A stretch of DNA of 48,547 nt, from the NCBI GenBank assembly GCA_020437365.1, contig JAGQWM010000016.1, positions 1 to 48,547 of the forward strand, given 5' to 3'. Origin of the DNA: Chitinophagaceae bacterium. GTDB lineage: Bacteria > Bacteroidota > Bacteroidia > Chitinophagales > Chitinophagaceae. Made by a program: the position numbers and the translations under genes. This document shows positions 35,226 through 44,544 of the stretch, in pieces; positions within the stretch are counted from its first letter, which is position 1; every line of letters begins with the position of its first letter. The notes below the pieces were generated by a model. That model was given only the letters and a program-made list of their open reading frames with translations, ran no database searches and was not told the DNA's origin.

Positions 35226-37370
35226 GTGAGCAAAAACATACCCTTACTCTTTTTTTTATTTTTCAGTTTTACCGTTTCGGCACAACAAAATAATATCTGG
35301 TATTTCGGCAGGCAAGCCGGATTGGATTTTAATTCGCAAGGCGGACAACCGGTGCCGACTGCTTTGCAAAACAGTGCCATGAATACGGATGAAGGTTGTT
35401 CTACCATTTGTGATGATAATGGAAATTTATTGTTTTATACGAATGGCATTACGGTGTACAACAAAGAACATAATGTGATGCAGAATGGCGATAACCTGTT
35501 GGGTAATAAATCAGCTTGCCAATCCGGATTGATTGTTCCCCAACCCGGCGGCGATAGTTTATTTTACATTTTTACAACCGATGCGATAGAAAATAATTTT
35601 GCCAACGGCTATAATTATTCTATTGTGAATATGAAGAAAGATAATGGAAGAGGAAGTATTGTTGTAAAAAATCAATTACTTTCTCAATCCTGTACCGAGA
35701 GAATGACAGCGGCAAGGCATGCCAATGGCGTGGACATCTGGTTAATCACCAACGATAATAATTCCAATACTTTTCGTTCCTGGTTGATTACTTGCAATGG
35801 TTTGCAAACGGCACCCATCGTTTCCAATGCAGGGATTGTTATGAATTTTAATGTGCTGACCAATACCGGTTATATGAAAGTGAGTCCCGATGGAAAACAA
35901 TTATGTCATACTTTCTTCCCATTGGGAGAAGAAGTTGGCGGCGTGTCAAATTTTATCCAACTTTTTAATTTTGATAATAATTCAGGTATCATTTCCGGAG
36001 GCATAAAAGTTACCCGGCCCAACGCATCTTATATTGGTTGTGAATATTCTCCTGACTCAAAATATATTTATCTGACAAGGCCTACAAAGACGATGATTGA
36101 TCAGATTGAAGCCAAGTTGGCAACATCGGCAGCCATAGAGGCATCGGCTGTTTCTATGCCAACGCCTTCCAGCAAACCTTTCGGTATTCAACTGGGCCCC
36201 GATGAAAAAATATATGTTTTCAATGAAAGCCAAAATGTTGGTGTCATCAATAATCCGAATAATAAAGCACCGAATGTAGGATTCAATGAAGCCCAAATCA
36301 GTACGTCGCCACATACAGCTTATTTAAGTTCTCCTTCTTTTATGAACGATGTAGCATTTGACCCTAATAATTCATTTACTTATACATTGTTGGGTGGTTG
36401 TGATGGACAGGTGCAGTTTACCAGTTTTTCTTCTATGCCGGGCAATGTGTCCTGGTTTTGGGATTTTGGCGATGGCTCCACTTCCACTTTGCAAAACCCA
36501 ATGCATGTTTTTACGCCAAGCGACCAGACTTATACAGTTTCACTTACCATGTCTTCCAATTTATCCTGTGCCAATATTAAAAGATCAAGGCTTATACAAC
36601 CGGCCGGTATTTCAGGTGAAGTAAGTTATGATTTTACCATTCGTTGCGATTCTGATTATGTAAGATTTACAAATACCAGTAAAACATTATTGGACAATAA
36701 TGTGCAATTTGTTTGGGATTTCGGCGACGGTGCTACTTCTACTGATGTCAACCCGATTCATACTTATTCTGTAGCCGGGCAATACAATGTAAAACTGAGT
36801 ACAACAGCCGGAAGTACTTGTTCTATTAAAGAATTAACACAAGCAGTGAATATTGTAAGTTTTCAAATTGCGGCTACTGCGGATGTTACTGTATTGGTAG
36901 GTAATCCGGTTTATTTATCCGCATCAGGGCCGCCGGTCGAGTATGCCTGGTCGCCGGCAAAATGGTTATCCGATACGGCTTCGAAAAATACGATTGCTAC
37001 GCCGTTAGAAGATATTAAATACATAGTTACCGGAACAAATAGTGATGGATGCCATACCTCAGATTCTGTTTTCATCAAAGTGATTCAGTACGACAATGTG
37101 TATGTACCCAGTGCATTTACACCCAACAACGATGGAAAAAATGAAACCATCAAACCTTATTTTCCGGGTACGGTTACTTTAGATGCGTTTATCATTTTTG
37201 ACCGCTGGGGCAATAAAATTTTTTCCAGCAATGAACGAAGTACCGGTTGGGATGGAACATTTAAAGGCGCCAATCAGCCCAATGGTGTTTATGTTTGGAC
37301 CTTTAGCGGAAAAGATACGAAGACCAATCAAGCGATTTACAAAAAAGGAACGGTCACTTTAATTCGATAA
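35226..37370 (+). CDS. PKD-domain secreted protein with T9SS type B sorting domain
   Basis: The protein has 714 residues and starts at GTG 35226; no in-frame ATG gives a signal peptide. The signal ends TVSAQ. About 20-380 looks like a beta-propeller (NNIWYFGRQAGLDF, LLFYTNGITVYN, MKVSPDGKQL, CEYSPDSKYIYLTR). Two PKD domains follow, with WFWDFGDGSTSTLQNPMHVF (about 410) and FVWDFGDGATSTDVNPIHTY (about 500). The end is a gliding-motility-type C-terminal domain: VPSAFTPNNDGKNE, IFDRWGNKIF, GWDGTFKG and PNGVYVW. It is exported by the type IX system, whose genes are not in the window. Confidence 0.9.
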   Translation: MSKNIPLLFFLFFSFTVSAQQNNIWYFGRQAGLDFNSQGGQPVPTALQNSAMNTDEGCSTICDDNGNLLFYTNGITVYNKEHNVMQNGDNLLGNKSACQSGLIVPQPGGDSLFYIFTTDAIENNFANGYNYSIVNMKKDNGRGSIVVKNQLLSQSCTERMTAARHANGVDIWLITNDNNSNTFRSWLITCNGLQTAPIVSNAGIVMNFNVLTNTGYMKVSPDGKQLCHTFFPLGEEVGGVSNFIQLFNFDNNSGIISGGIKVTRPNASYIGCEYSPDSKYIYLTRPTKTMIDQIEAKLATSAAIEASAVSMPTPSSKPFGIQLGPDEKIYVFNESQNVGVINNPNNKAPNVGFNEAQISTSPHTAYLSSPSFMNDVAFDPNNSFTYTLLGGCDGQVQFTSFSSMPGNVSWFWDFGDGSTSTLQNPMHVFTPSDQTYTVSLTMSSNLSCANIKRSRLIQPAGISGEVSYDFTIRCDSDYVRFTNTSKTLLDNNVQFVWDFGDGATSTDVNPIHTYSVAGQYNVKLSTTAGSTCSIKELTQAVNIVSFQIAATADVTVLVGNPVYLSASGPPVEYAWSPAKWLSDTASKNTIATPLEDIKYIVTGTNSDGCHTSDSVFIKVIQYDNVYVPSAFTPNNDGKNETIKPYFPGTVTLDAFIIFDRWGNKIFSSNERSTGWDGTFKGANQPNGVYVWTFSGKDTKTNQAIYKKGTVTLIR

Positions 37371-38135
37371 TTATTTATCGGCTTTAGTACCTGCCAGCAT
37401 ATATTCCCGATTCAACCGGGCTATATTGTTGATTGAAATTTCTTTGGGACAAACAGCTTCACAAGCACCGGTGTTGGTACAAGACCCAAAACCTTCTTTA
37501 TCCATTTGTGCTACCATATCCAACACTCTCGTATTTCTTTCCGGAGCACCTTGTGGCAATAATGCAAGATGTGAAACTTTAGCAGCTACAAATAACATAG
37601 CAGAGGAATTTTTACAAGCGGCTACGCAAGCACCGCAACCAATACAGGCAGCAGCTGCAAAAGAAGCATCGGCCAAATCTTTTTCAATCGGTGTGGCATT
37701 GGCATCTACGGCATTACCGGTATTTACCGAAACATAACCGCCGGCCTGGATAATCCGATCAAATGCAGAACGGTCCACCATTAAATCTTTAATCACCGGA
37801 AATGAATTGGCCCGCCAGGGCTCAATGACAATCGTATCGCCATCATGATAAGCTCTCATGTGCAATTGGCAAGTCGTATTGCCATGCCAGGGACCGTGTG
37901 GCCGCCCGTTGATATACATGGAACAAGCGCCGCAAATACCTTCGCGGCAATCATGATCGAAAGCAATCGGGTCTTTTCCTTCATTTATCAGGTCTTCATT
38001 CAAAACGTCTATCATTTCTAAAAATGACATTTCGGTAGAAATATTTTTTACCGGATAGGTTTCAAATTGACCGGCGCTATCAGCATTTTTTTGACGCCAG
38101 ATTTTCAATGTCAGATTAATCATTGTATGTTCCAT
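37371..38135 (-). CDS. sdhB: Succinate dehydrogenase/fumarate reductase iron-sulfur subunit
   Basis: The protein has 254 residues. It carries electrons from the flavoprotein to quinone. The N-terminal [2Fe-2S] ferredoxin domain has [21 protein letters not shown] plus a downstream Cys in NTTC. The C-terminal domain has [13 protein letters not shown] and [15 protein letters not shown] for the [4Fe-4S] and [3Fe-4S] centres. The operon order is sdhC-sdhA-(two glycan genes)-sdhB. Its 5' end and leader occur a second time, decayed, at 39121-39330. Its stop codon directly abuts that of the T9SS substrate gene on the other strand. Confidence 0.96.
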   Translation of the reverse strand: MEHTMINLTLKIWRQKNADSAGQFETYPVKNISTEMSFLEMIDVLNEDLINEGKDPIAFDHDCREGICGACSMYINGRPHGPWHGNTTCQLHMRAYHDGDTIVIEPWRANSFPVIKDLMVDRSAFDRIIQAGGYVSVNTGNAVDANATPIEKDLADASFAAAACIGCGACVAACKNSSAMLFVAAKVSHLALLPQGAPERNTRVLDMVAQMDKEGFGSCTNTGACEAVCPKEISINNIARLNREYMLAGTKADK

Positions 38136-38171
38136 AACTAAAAAATTCTATTAAATGATTCTATAATTTTT
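38070..38171 (-). repeat. Direct repeat unit: sdhB leader and 5' end, intact copy
   Basis: About 100 bases covering the sdhB leader and its first codons match 39230-39330 with only a few substitutions and one single-base deletion. The segment 38151-38165 equals the last four codons plus stop of the glycosyltransferase at 39310-39324. Confidence 0.85.
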
Positions 38172-38252
38172 TTTAAGGAGTTAGTTCAATTTTTTACAAT
38201 TCAATCAAATATAAACAGCATCATTTCTTTTTTTAAGTTCTATTTTGCAAAT

Positions 38253-39065
38253 TTACTTATAAATAACCTCAGACTCATCCCCTAATTTTGCATGAAAATC
38301 AAACCAACTAATGTTATTTAATCTTTGTTTTTCGTCTGCTCCATAAAACTCATAATATTTGAATGTAACTTCTTCATAAGTCAACCAATTTCCCTTTGTG
38401 TTTTCGCCAAATGGTCCTGTTGAACTATAAGGATATTTAACCGGAAAAAACTTTTGAAACCGTAACAATAATCCATTTTTAATATGTAAATAATAAGGAA
38501 ATAATTTATTTTTTTCATTTTTATTCATTGGTTTAAAACCATTTGCCTGATTAATTATTTTAAACCATTTATATCCTTTTGCATAAAGCATTTCCAATAT
38601 CTTAATTGATGATGCTTCACTGGAAACATATTTTGGCAATCCCATTTCTTTGTCTAAAGCTTCAATGCATAAATAATCATAACCTTCAATGTCAACTTTC
38701 ATATAATAAGGAATACCATATTTTTGAAAAAGATCTTTAGCAAGAATACATTCTACTTGAACTACTTCGTACGGAGTATTGTTTCTTGTTGCTGATTCTT
38801 TATTGAATGAACTCCATGCTGATGTTTTCAAATTTTTATAAAATGAAAGAATGCCTTTTTTATCGCTAATGCCATAATTTATTATAACCAGCCGTCCTTC
38901 TTTAATTTCATTCTTAAATTTTTTTTTGTTTTTCCGAACTAATTCAGGGTCTGCTTCGACAGCAATTACATCGAATCCTAAATTCAAATATTGGCGAGTA
39001 TCTTGTCCTATATTCATCCCAATATCAAAAATTAATTTTTTATTTGTCACCACCTTTTTAATCAA
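38253..39065 (-). CDS. FkbM-family methyltransferase
   Basis: The protein has about 270 residues. FkbM enzymes are SAM-dependent and often O-methylate sugars. SAM-binding motifs are IFDIGMNIGQDTRQYL and DVIAVEADPELV, and the later YMKVDIEGYDYLCIEAL block is typical. The first codon is uncertain: TTG at 39065, or GTG at 39053 or 39050. It is rich in Lys, Tyr and Asn and appears more AT-rich than the sdh genes, which suggests later acquisition. It starts right after a decayed copy of the sdhA 3' end. The target is probably a surface glycan, an inference. Confidence 0.82.
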   Translation of the reverse strand: MIKKVVTNKKLIFDIGMNIGQDTRQYLNLGFDVIAVEADPELVRKNKKKFKNEIKEGRLVIINYGISDKKGILSFYKNLKTSAWSSFNKESATRNNTPYEVVQVECILAKDLFQKYGIPYYMKVDIEGYDYLCIEALDKEMGLPKYVSSEASSIKILEMLYAKGYKWFKIINQANGFKPMNKNEKNKLFPYYLHIKNGLLLRFQKFFPVKYPYSSTGPFGENTKGNWLTYEEVTFKYYEFYGADEKQRLNNISWFDFHAKLGDESEVIYK

Positions 39066-39075
39066 ATAATTTACT

Positions 39076-39120
39076 ATTTATAACTCCTTTGTATCAGCTT
39101 CACCACATCCAATTCCAAAT
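39076..39120 (-). pseudogene. Remnant of the sdhA 3' end
   Basis: These 45 bases match 40196-40240, the last codons and stop of sdhA, at 41 positions. In the remnant the tail is followed by FkbM, whereas in the intact copy it is followed by the glycosyltransferase ATG. It is too short to encode anything. Confidence 0.85.
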
Positions 39121-39294
39121 ACTCACATAACCGCCAACTCAAACAATCCGCTCAAATGCAGAACAGTCAACCCTTAAACCTTTATTCACCACAAATACCT
39201 TCGCGGTATTCATTCAAAACGTCTATTTTACCGGTGTTATCAGCACTTTTTGACGCCAGATTCTCAATGTCAGATTAATCATTGTATGTTCCAT
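39121..39294 (-). pseudogene. Decayed sdhB fragment
   Basis: Collinear pieces of sdhB are joined by internal deletions. 39230-39294 matches the first codons of sdhB (start codon at 39294) but carries a one-base deletion that shifts the frame. 39211-39226 matches 37997-38012. 39191-39213 matches about 37932-37954, part of the [2Fe-2S] region. 39125-39190 matches about 37732-37797. The order is that of the intact gene, so this is a former sdhB copy reduced by deletion. Confidence 0.85.
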
Positions 39295-39330
39295 AACTAA
39301 AAAATTCTATTAAATGATTCTATAGTTTTT
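39230..39330 (-). repeat. Direct repeat unit: sdhB leader and 5' end, decayed copy
   Basis: This is the second copy of 38070-38171. It includes the end of the glycosyltransferase gene, a 15-base spacer and the dead sdhB start. Confidence 0.85.
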
Positions 39331-40194
39331 ATACGAGAATGGCTTGAAGCCAAATTTCTTATCCAGAAAATATAAAAACTTATGTTTTATGTTTTTAAAC
39401 TGTTTGTCTTTTACACTATGTTCAAAATGCCAATTTTCCTTCTCTACCCTGTTTTTCATCACGGCCGGATGTGTTCCATCGAATAACGCAATGGAATCGA
39501 TTGCAGAATAATCAAACGCCGGTTCTTTTTGATCAACAATATTCGTCCACACTTTATGTTTGTCCTCTTCATTCCAAAACTGCCCGAAATCCCGGTGCTT
39601 CTGCTGCATAAAAAGCGGATGCCGAACCCATCCGTAATGATAAATAAATGTATCCAACAGTTTTACATTCAGCTTCCTGTTATTCTTTCTGAAACCTTGT
39701 GCGTCACGGTAGGAACGAATATTTTTATCATTTTTTATAATCCGAATTTCTTTGTTGTACCATTTTCTTCCATCGCCGAGGTATTTGTAACTGCCGTAAA
39801 AATGCAAGTAATGAAATAGCAATCCTTCTACCTGATCATCATCTTTATATGCCGTCAATGCTTTTCGAATGGCATCGTAATATTTTTCATGCAATACTTC
39901 ATCGGCCTGAATGTAAAAGAGCCAGTCAGCATCGGCAGCCACTGCATCCATTGCCTTATCCGTTTCTACTGCCAATACTTTTCCGCCAGTTCTTAAGTTT
40001 TTATCCCAAACGGAATGGATGGTTTTTATTTTTTCACTTTTTATCGAAGCGATTAATTCATTTGTGGCGTCTTCCGAATCGCCGAGGCTAATGACCATTT
40101 CATCTACCAGCGGCAAAATGGATTGAATGGATTCCACCACCGGATAATCATACTTCACAGCGTTCTTAACAAATGTAAAACCACTTATTTTCAT
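39310..40194 (-). CDS. Family 2-type glycosyltransferase
   Basis: The protein has 294 residues and no membrane segment. The N-terminal GT-A fold opens with ISGFTFVKNAVKYDYPVVESI, followed by DEMVISLGDSEDAT and the nucleotide-sugar/metal-binding ADWLFYIQADEVLH, where the usual DxD is D-W-L-F-Y-I-Q-A-D-E. The C-terminal half carries many His and Trp (HYGWVRHPLFMQQKH). The acceptor is unknown; a cell-surface glycan is likely. Its ATG shares one base with the sdhA stop (TAATG), so it is translationally coupled to sdhA. Its last four codons and stop lie inside the sdhB leader repeat. Confidence 0.85.
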   Translation of the reverse strand: MKISGFTFVKNAVKYDYPVVESIQSILPLVDEMVISLGDSEDATNELIASIKSEKIKTIHSVWDKNLRTGGKVLAVETDKAMDAVAADADWLFYIQADEVLHEKYYDAIRKALTAYKDDDQVEGLLFHYLHFYGSYKYLGDGRKWYNKEIRIIKNDKNIRSYRDAQGFRKNNRKLNVKLLDTFIYHYGWVRHPLFMQQKHRDFGQFWNEEDKHKVWTNIVDQKEPAFDYSAIDSIALFDGTHPAVMKNRVEKENWHFEHSVKDKQFKNIKHKFLYFLDKKFGFKPFSYKNYRII

Positions 40195-42170
40195 TATTTA
40201 TAACTCCTTTGTGTCAACTTCACCACTTCAAATTCCAAATGCTCTTGGTGCATTTCCCAATGGCTTTCATCTTTATATTCCCAGGCCGAAACAAAAGCAA
40301 AATTATCATCATCACGCAGTGCTTCACCTTCAGCAGTCTGGCTTTCCTCTCTGAAATGGCCGCCGCAACTTTCTTTTCTGTTCAAGGCATCTTTGCACAT
40401 TAATTCGCCCAACTCCAGGAAATCGGCTACTCTTCCGGCTTTATCCAATTCAGGATTCATTTCATTTATTGCTCCCGGAATCCGGACTTTGCTCCAAAAT
40501 TCTTTTCGTAAGGTTTGTATTTCGCCAATGGCTTCTGTCAATCCTTTTTCATTGCGGGCCATGCCACATTTCTCCCACATGATTTTGCCGAGTCGCTTAT
40601 GAAAACTTTCTACCGATTCATCGCCTTTGATGTTCATCAGTTTTTCTATTCTATTCCGAACAGATTTTTCTGCTTCTTCAAATGCTTCATGCGTAGTCGG
40701 TATTGGTGCCACACTGATTTCATGTGCCAAATAATTTCCTATTGTGTAGGGAATTACAAAATAACCATCGGCGAGGCCTTGCATCAAGGCAGAAGCACCT
40801 AACCTGTTGGCACCATGGTCGCTGAAATTGGCTTCGCCCAAGGCATACAAACCTTGTACGGAAGTCATCAATTCATAATCGACCCAAAGGCCACCCATTG
40901 TATAATGTACCGCCGGATAAATGCGCATCGGTACTTCGTAAGGATTTTCACCGGTAATTTTTTCATACATGTCAAATAAATTACCATATTTTTCTTTCAC
41001 CACTTCTTTTCCGAGACGCACCAAAGTTTCTTCATCGGGATTGTGAATACCGTGACGATGTGCTTCGGCTTTGCCATATTTATTTATGAGGTTGTACCTG
41101 AAATCGAGGTACACTGCTTGCTTGGTAGTACCAACACCAAACCCGGCATCGCATCTTTCTTTAGCAGCTCTCGATGCCACATCTCTGGGTACCAGGTTAC
41201 CAAATGCCGGATACCTTCTTTCCAGGTAATAATCCCGGTCTTCATCTGGAATTTCATTGGCTTTGCGGGTTTCCCCTTTATTTTTTGGAACCCATATTCT
41301 GCCATCATTTCTTAATGATTCGGACATCAACGTCAATTTAGATTGATGGTCGCCACTCACCGGAATACAAGTCGGATGAATTTGTGTAAAACAAGGATTG
41401 CCGAAATAGGCACCTTTTTTATGGGCTTTCCATGCAGCCGTTACATTACTGCCCATAGCATTGGTAGATAAATAAAATACATTACCATATCCACCGGAAC
41501 ATAACACCACTGCATGACCGAAAAATCTTTCGAGTTCGCCGGTTATTAAATTCCGGCAAATAACACCTCGGGCTTTGCCATCTATCAAAACCACTTCGAG
41601 CATTTCATGGCGACTGTACATTTCTACATTGCCGAGTGCAACCTGTCGCTCCAATGCCTGATAAGCACCTATTAATAATTGCTGGCCTGTTTGCCCGGCG
41701 GCATAAAAAGTTCTTTTCACCTGCACACCACCGAAGGACCGATTGCTCAATAAGCCGCCATATTCCCTGGCGAAAGGAACGCCCTGTGCTACACATTGGT
41801 CAATGATATTGGCACTCACTTCTGCCAACCGATAGACATTGGCTTCCCGGGAGCGGTAGTCACCTCCTTTTACGGTATCATAAAATAACCGATACACCGA
41901 ATCGCCATCGTTCTGATAATTTTTGGCCGCATTGATACCACCTTGTGCAGCTATACTGTGTGCCCTACGTGGAGAATCCTGGAAACAAAAAGATTTTACT
42001 TTATAACCCAATTCACCCAAAGAAGCCGCAGCCGAAGCACCGGCTAATCCTGTACCGATCACAATCACTTCGAGTTTGAGTTTATTGGCCGGGTTGACCA
42101 ATTTACAATGGCCTTTATAATTTGTCCATTTATTTTCTATGGCTCCGGAAGGTATTTTTGCATCTAACAT
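40194..42170 (-). CDS. sdhA: Succinate dehydrogenase/fumarate reductase flavoprotein subunit
   Basis: This subunit oxidises succinate to fumarate with covalently bound FAD. It has 658 residues from the ATG at 42170; a TTG three codons earlier is less likely, since relatives begin MLD. The FAD dinucleotide fold is [19 protein letters not shown]. The flavin-linking His lies in [15 protein letters not shown]. Further substrate-site segments are [12 protein letters not shown], and [11 protein letters not shown] near 410-420. The sequence is of the Bacteroidota/epsilon type B class. sdhC lies upstream, and the usual next gene sdhB has been displaced by two inserted genes. Confidence 0.97.
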   Translation of the reverse strand: MLDAKIPSGAIENKWTNYKGHCKLVNPANKLKLEVIVIGTGLAGASAAASLGELGYKVKSFCFQDSPRRAHSIAAQGGINAAKNYQNDGDSVYRLFYDTVKGGDYRSREANVYRLAEVSANIIDQCVAQGVPFAREYGGLLSNRSFGGVQVKRTFYAAGQTGQQLLIGAYQALERQVALGNVEMYSRHEMLEVVLIDGKARGVICRNLITGELERFFGHAVVLCSGGYGNVFYLSTNAMGSNVTAAWKAHKKGAYFGNPCFTQIHPTCIPVSGDHQSKLTLMSESLRNDGRIWVPKNKGETRKANEIPDEDRDYYLERRYPAFGNLVPRDVASRAAKERCDAGFGVGTTKQAVYLDFRYNLINKYGKAEAHRHGIHNPDEETLVRLGKEVVKEKYGNLFDMYEKITGENPYEVPMRIYPAVHYTMGGLWVDYELMTSVQGLYALGEANFSDHGANRLGASALMQGLADGYFVIPYTIGNYLAHEISVAPIPTTHEAFEEAEKSVRNRIEKLMNIKGDESVESFHKRLGKIMWEKCGMARNEKGLTEAIGEIQTLRKEFWSKVRIPGAINEMNPELDKAGRVADFLELGELMCKDALNRKESCGGHFREESQTAEGEALRDDDNFAFVSAWEYKDESHWEMHQEHLEFEVVKLTQRSYK

Positions 42171-42299
42171 ATTCGTCAATTGAAAGGTATTTTTTAAAAA
42201 TCAAACTTCACCAATTTGCCAAACCACAGATTAACATTCTACATTTTATTTCGATTCATAGCTCACTATTCTGCAAAAGAATTTTACAGACACCATGCA

Positions 42300-42992
42300 C
42301 TACTTCACCCAACCCAGGTACATACTTAACGGCATCATGGCAAAAGCCAACGATATAATAATGGCATAACCGATACCAATATTTTTAAGCATTTTTAAAT
42401 ACCGGGCATTGCTGACACCGACTGTTCTGAAAGCACTTTGAAAACCATGAATTAAATGCCAGCAGAGAGAAATACAAGCGAAAATATAAACCAGTACAAT
42501 CCATAATTCCTGGAAAGTACTTTGCATCAAGGCATATAAATTATGGACATGTTGGCCATTGGCCAATTCCATTTCGGGGCCGGGCACACCGGTAAAACGA
42601 GAAGGTACCCAAAAGTTCTTCCAATGAATGATGAAGAATAACAATAAGATGGTACCAAGCAAACCCATGCTACGGCTATACCATTTGCTGCCTTTATTGC
42701 GTATGGGAACGGCATACCCTTTTTTCCGCTTGCTTCGATTTTGAAATTCGAGCATATAACCCTGAATGATATGCAAAAAGATGCCGAGAAAAAGACCGAC
42801 TTCCATGATGCGGATGACAACGGTAGAACCCATGAAGTGTGCTGCTTTGTTAAACATCACGCCGCCATCATTGGCCCAAATACAGGCATTAATACCTGCA
42901 TGTACAATTAAAAATGAAATTAAAAATAAACCCGTCAGTGCCATCACCCACTTTTTGCCTATAGAAGAAGTAAAGAGTTCAGACCATTTCAT
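42300..42992 (-). CDS. sdhC: Succinate dehydrogenase cytochrome b558 subunit
   Basis: The protein has 230 residues and five membrane segments (about 14-34, 60-80, 105-125, 155-178 and 205-225). This is the di-heme cytochrome b558 type used with menaquinone, in which one subunit replaces SdhC plus SdhD. Likely heme ligands are the His residues in FLIVHAGIN, HFMGS, FLHIIQG and LCWHLIHGFQSAFR. It is the first gene of the sdh operon and has a clear -7 box. A 129-base gap separates it from sdhA. Confidence 0.92.
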   Translation of the reverse strand: MKWSELFTSSIGKKWVMALTGLFLISFLIVHAGINACIWANDGGVMFNKAAHFMGSTVVIRIMEVGLFLGIFLHIIQGYMLEFQNRSKRKKGYAVPIRNKGSKWYSRSMGLLGTILLLFFIIHWKNFWVPSRFTGVPGPEMELANGQHVHNLYALMQSTFQELWIVLVYIFACISLCWHLIHGFQSAFRTVGVSNARYLKMLKNIGIGYAIIISLAFAMMPLSMYLGWVK

Positions 42993-43024
42993 AAACTAAT
43001 AATCTAAGGTGAGTTGAATAGTTA

Positions 43025-43032
43025 CAAAAGTA
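43025..43032 (-). promoter_or_regulatory. -7 box of the sdh operon
   Basis: TACTTTTG on the minus strand, 32 bases before the sdhC start. It matches TAnnTTTG; a TTG at proper spacing is not obvious. Confidence 0.45.
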
Positions 43033-43073
43033 CAGCCCGCAAGTCAAAAAAAATAATTGTTTTTTGAAGTGAT

Positions 43074-43640
43074 TTAAACGTCTAACCGATTGGCGATTTC
43101 CGAATTGATTTTTCTGAATAAGTGAATCGGCTTATAGTTGCGCCAGTTGTGCAATTCCATTAATTCAATATATTGATGCAAGTGGGCTTTTTTAAAATCA
43201 TATTGCGTTTGCTCAGGCATATTCAAACAAACGGCCCAACCTTTTTCTTCATTGATTTCTTCGTATAATTCTTCATAATATTCTTTCCCATCGCTATGAT
43301 AGTTCAAGACATTTTCCCCAATCAAAATAAACTTATGAATTCCTTCATCCATAAATTTTTCTAATACTTCTCGTTTCAATTCCATGATATCGTTTTCGAT
43401 GGCATCATTCCATTCGCCTATTAATTCGAGTACGGCATATTGATCATCATAATCTGCAATTAAAACTTTCAAGTACAAGGTACGGCTGCCAAAATCATCC
43501 CACTGCGGATGAATGTAAAAATTGTAAATGGTATGCGAATACTCGAATTCAGAATAATCTCTCCCGTAAAAAGGAGATTTTTTATCTTCTTCGCTTACAT
43601 AAATATGTTGCCAATTATAAAATGGTTCAATGTCTTGCAT
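43074..43640 (-). CDS. Conserved hypothetical acidic protein
   Basis: I do not recognise the function. The protein has 188 residues, is soluble, and is rich in Asp, Glu, Tyr and Trp. Notable segments are EPFYNWQHIYVSEEDKKSPF at the start, LYLKVLIADYDDQYAVLELIGEWN in the middle, HKFILIGENVLNYH and KGWAVCLNMPEQ. The strand-helix alternation suggests a compact alpha/beta fold. The sequence has the look of a conserved Bacteroidota family. It has its own promoter box and lies upstream of sdhC on the same strand, 81 bases away. Confidence 0.65.
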   Translation of the reverse strand: MQDIEPFYNWQHIYVSEEDKKSPFYGRDYSEFEYSHTIYNFYIHPQWDDFGSRTLYLKVLIADYDDQYAVLELIGEWNDAIENDIMELKREVLEKFMDEGIHKFILIGENVLNYHSDGKEYYEELYEEINEEKGWAVCLNMPEQTQYDFKKAHLHQYIELMELHNWRNYKPIHLFRKINSEIANRLDV

Positions 43641-43656
43641 GGTATTTTACTCCATA

Positions 43657-43664
43657 CAAAGATA
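43657..43664 (-). promoter_or_regulatory. -7 box of hypothetical gene 43074-43640
   Basis: TATCTTTG on the minus strand, 16 bases before the start codon, matching TAnnTTTG. Confidence 0.45.
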
Positions 43665-43710
43665 CACGAAGGAAGAAATTTTGTTGTGAAGAAAAAAAGA
43701 ATTTTGTTGC

Positions 43711-44529
43711 TTATTGTTTATTTAAATAAGCTGCTGCTTGCCGAACGCTGCCAAATTCCAGTAAGATTTTTTTGGCTTCTTCATACGCTACATTTTCAAT
43801 TCTTTCCATGAGCATTTTAACACCGCGGTCCACCAGTTTTTCATTGCTCAATTGCATGTTTACCATTTTATTATCTTCTACCCTTCCGAGTTGAATCATG
43901 ACCGTTGTTGAAATCATATTCAACACAATTTTCTGGGCTGTTCCGGCTTTCATTCTTGTACTGCCGGTTACAAATTCAGGTCCTACGACGACTTCTACCG
44001 GATAATCAGCTTCTGTACTCACGGGTGCTTGTGGATTACAACTTATACTACCGGTAATGATTTTATTTTTTCTGCAAGCAGCCAATGCACCAATGACATA
44101 CGGCGTAGTGCCGCTGGCGGCAATACCTATGACTACATCTTTGTCAGAAATATTGTGCTGTTGTAAATCTTTCCATCCTTGTTCTCTATCGTCTTCTGCA
44201 TTTTCCACCGCTTTTGTTATGGCTTTTTCGCCACCGGCAATAATACCGATGACAAGATCGTAAGGTACACCATAAGTGGGTGGACATTCACTGGCATCGA
44301 GGATACCGAGACGGCCACTGGTGCCGGCACCTATATAAAATAAACGGCCACCCATCAACATTTTATCCGTAATGGCTTCTATTAAGTTTTCAATTTGCGG
44401 CAGCGATTGATGTATGGCATTGGGAATCGTCTTATCTTCTGCATTGATATGCTTCAGGATAGTTCCGATAGACATTTTTTCAAGGTGATGATACGGGCTT
44501 TCCTCTTCTGTAATTTTTTTAAAAGACAT
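43711..44529 (-). CDS. murQ: N-acetylmuramic acid 6-phosphate etherase
   Basis: This enzyme cuts the lactyl ether of MurNAc-6-phosphate to give GlcNAc-6-phosphate and lactate in peptidoglycan recycling. It is 272 residues, slightly shorter than E. coli MurQ (298). The SIS domain motifs are FYIGAGTSGRLGILDASECPPT (about 64-85), DVVIGIAASGTTPYVIGAL and FVTGSTRMKAGTAQKI, which together form the sugar-phosphate site. The kinase gene lies 15 bases upstream on the same strand, so both are probably made together. Confidence 0.95.
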   Translation of the reverse strand: MSFKKITEEESPYHHLEKMSIGTILKHINAEDKTIPNAIHQSLPQIENLIEAITDKMLMGGRLFYIGAGTSGRLGILDASECPPTYGVPYDLVIGIIAGGEKAITKAVENAEDDREQGWKDLQQHNISDKDVVIGIAASGTTPYVIGALAACRKNKIITGSISCNPQAPVSTEADYPVEVVVGPEFVTGSTRMKAGTAQKIVLNMISTTVMIQLGRVEDNKMVNMQLSNEKLVDRGVKMLMERIENVAYEEAKKILLEFGSVRQAAAYLNKQ

Positions 44530-44544
44530 AAATGCAATATTGGA

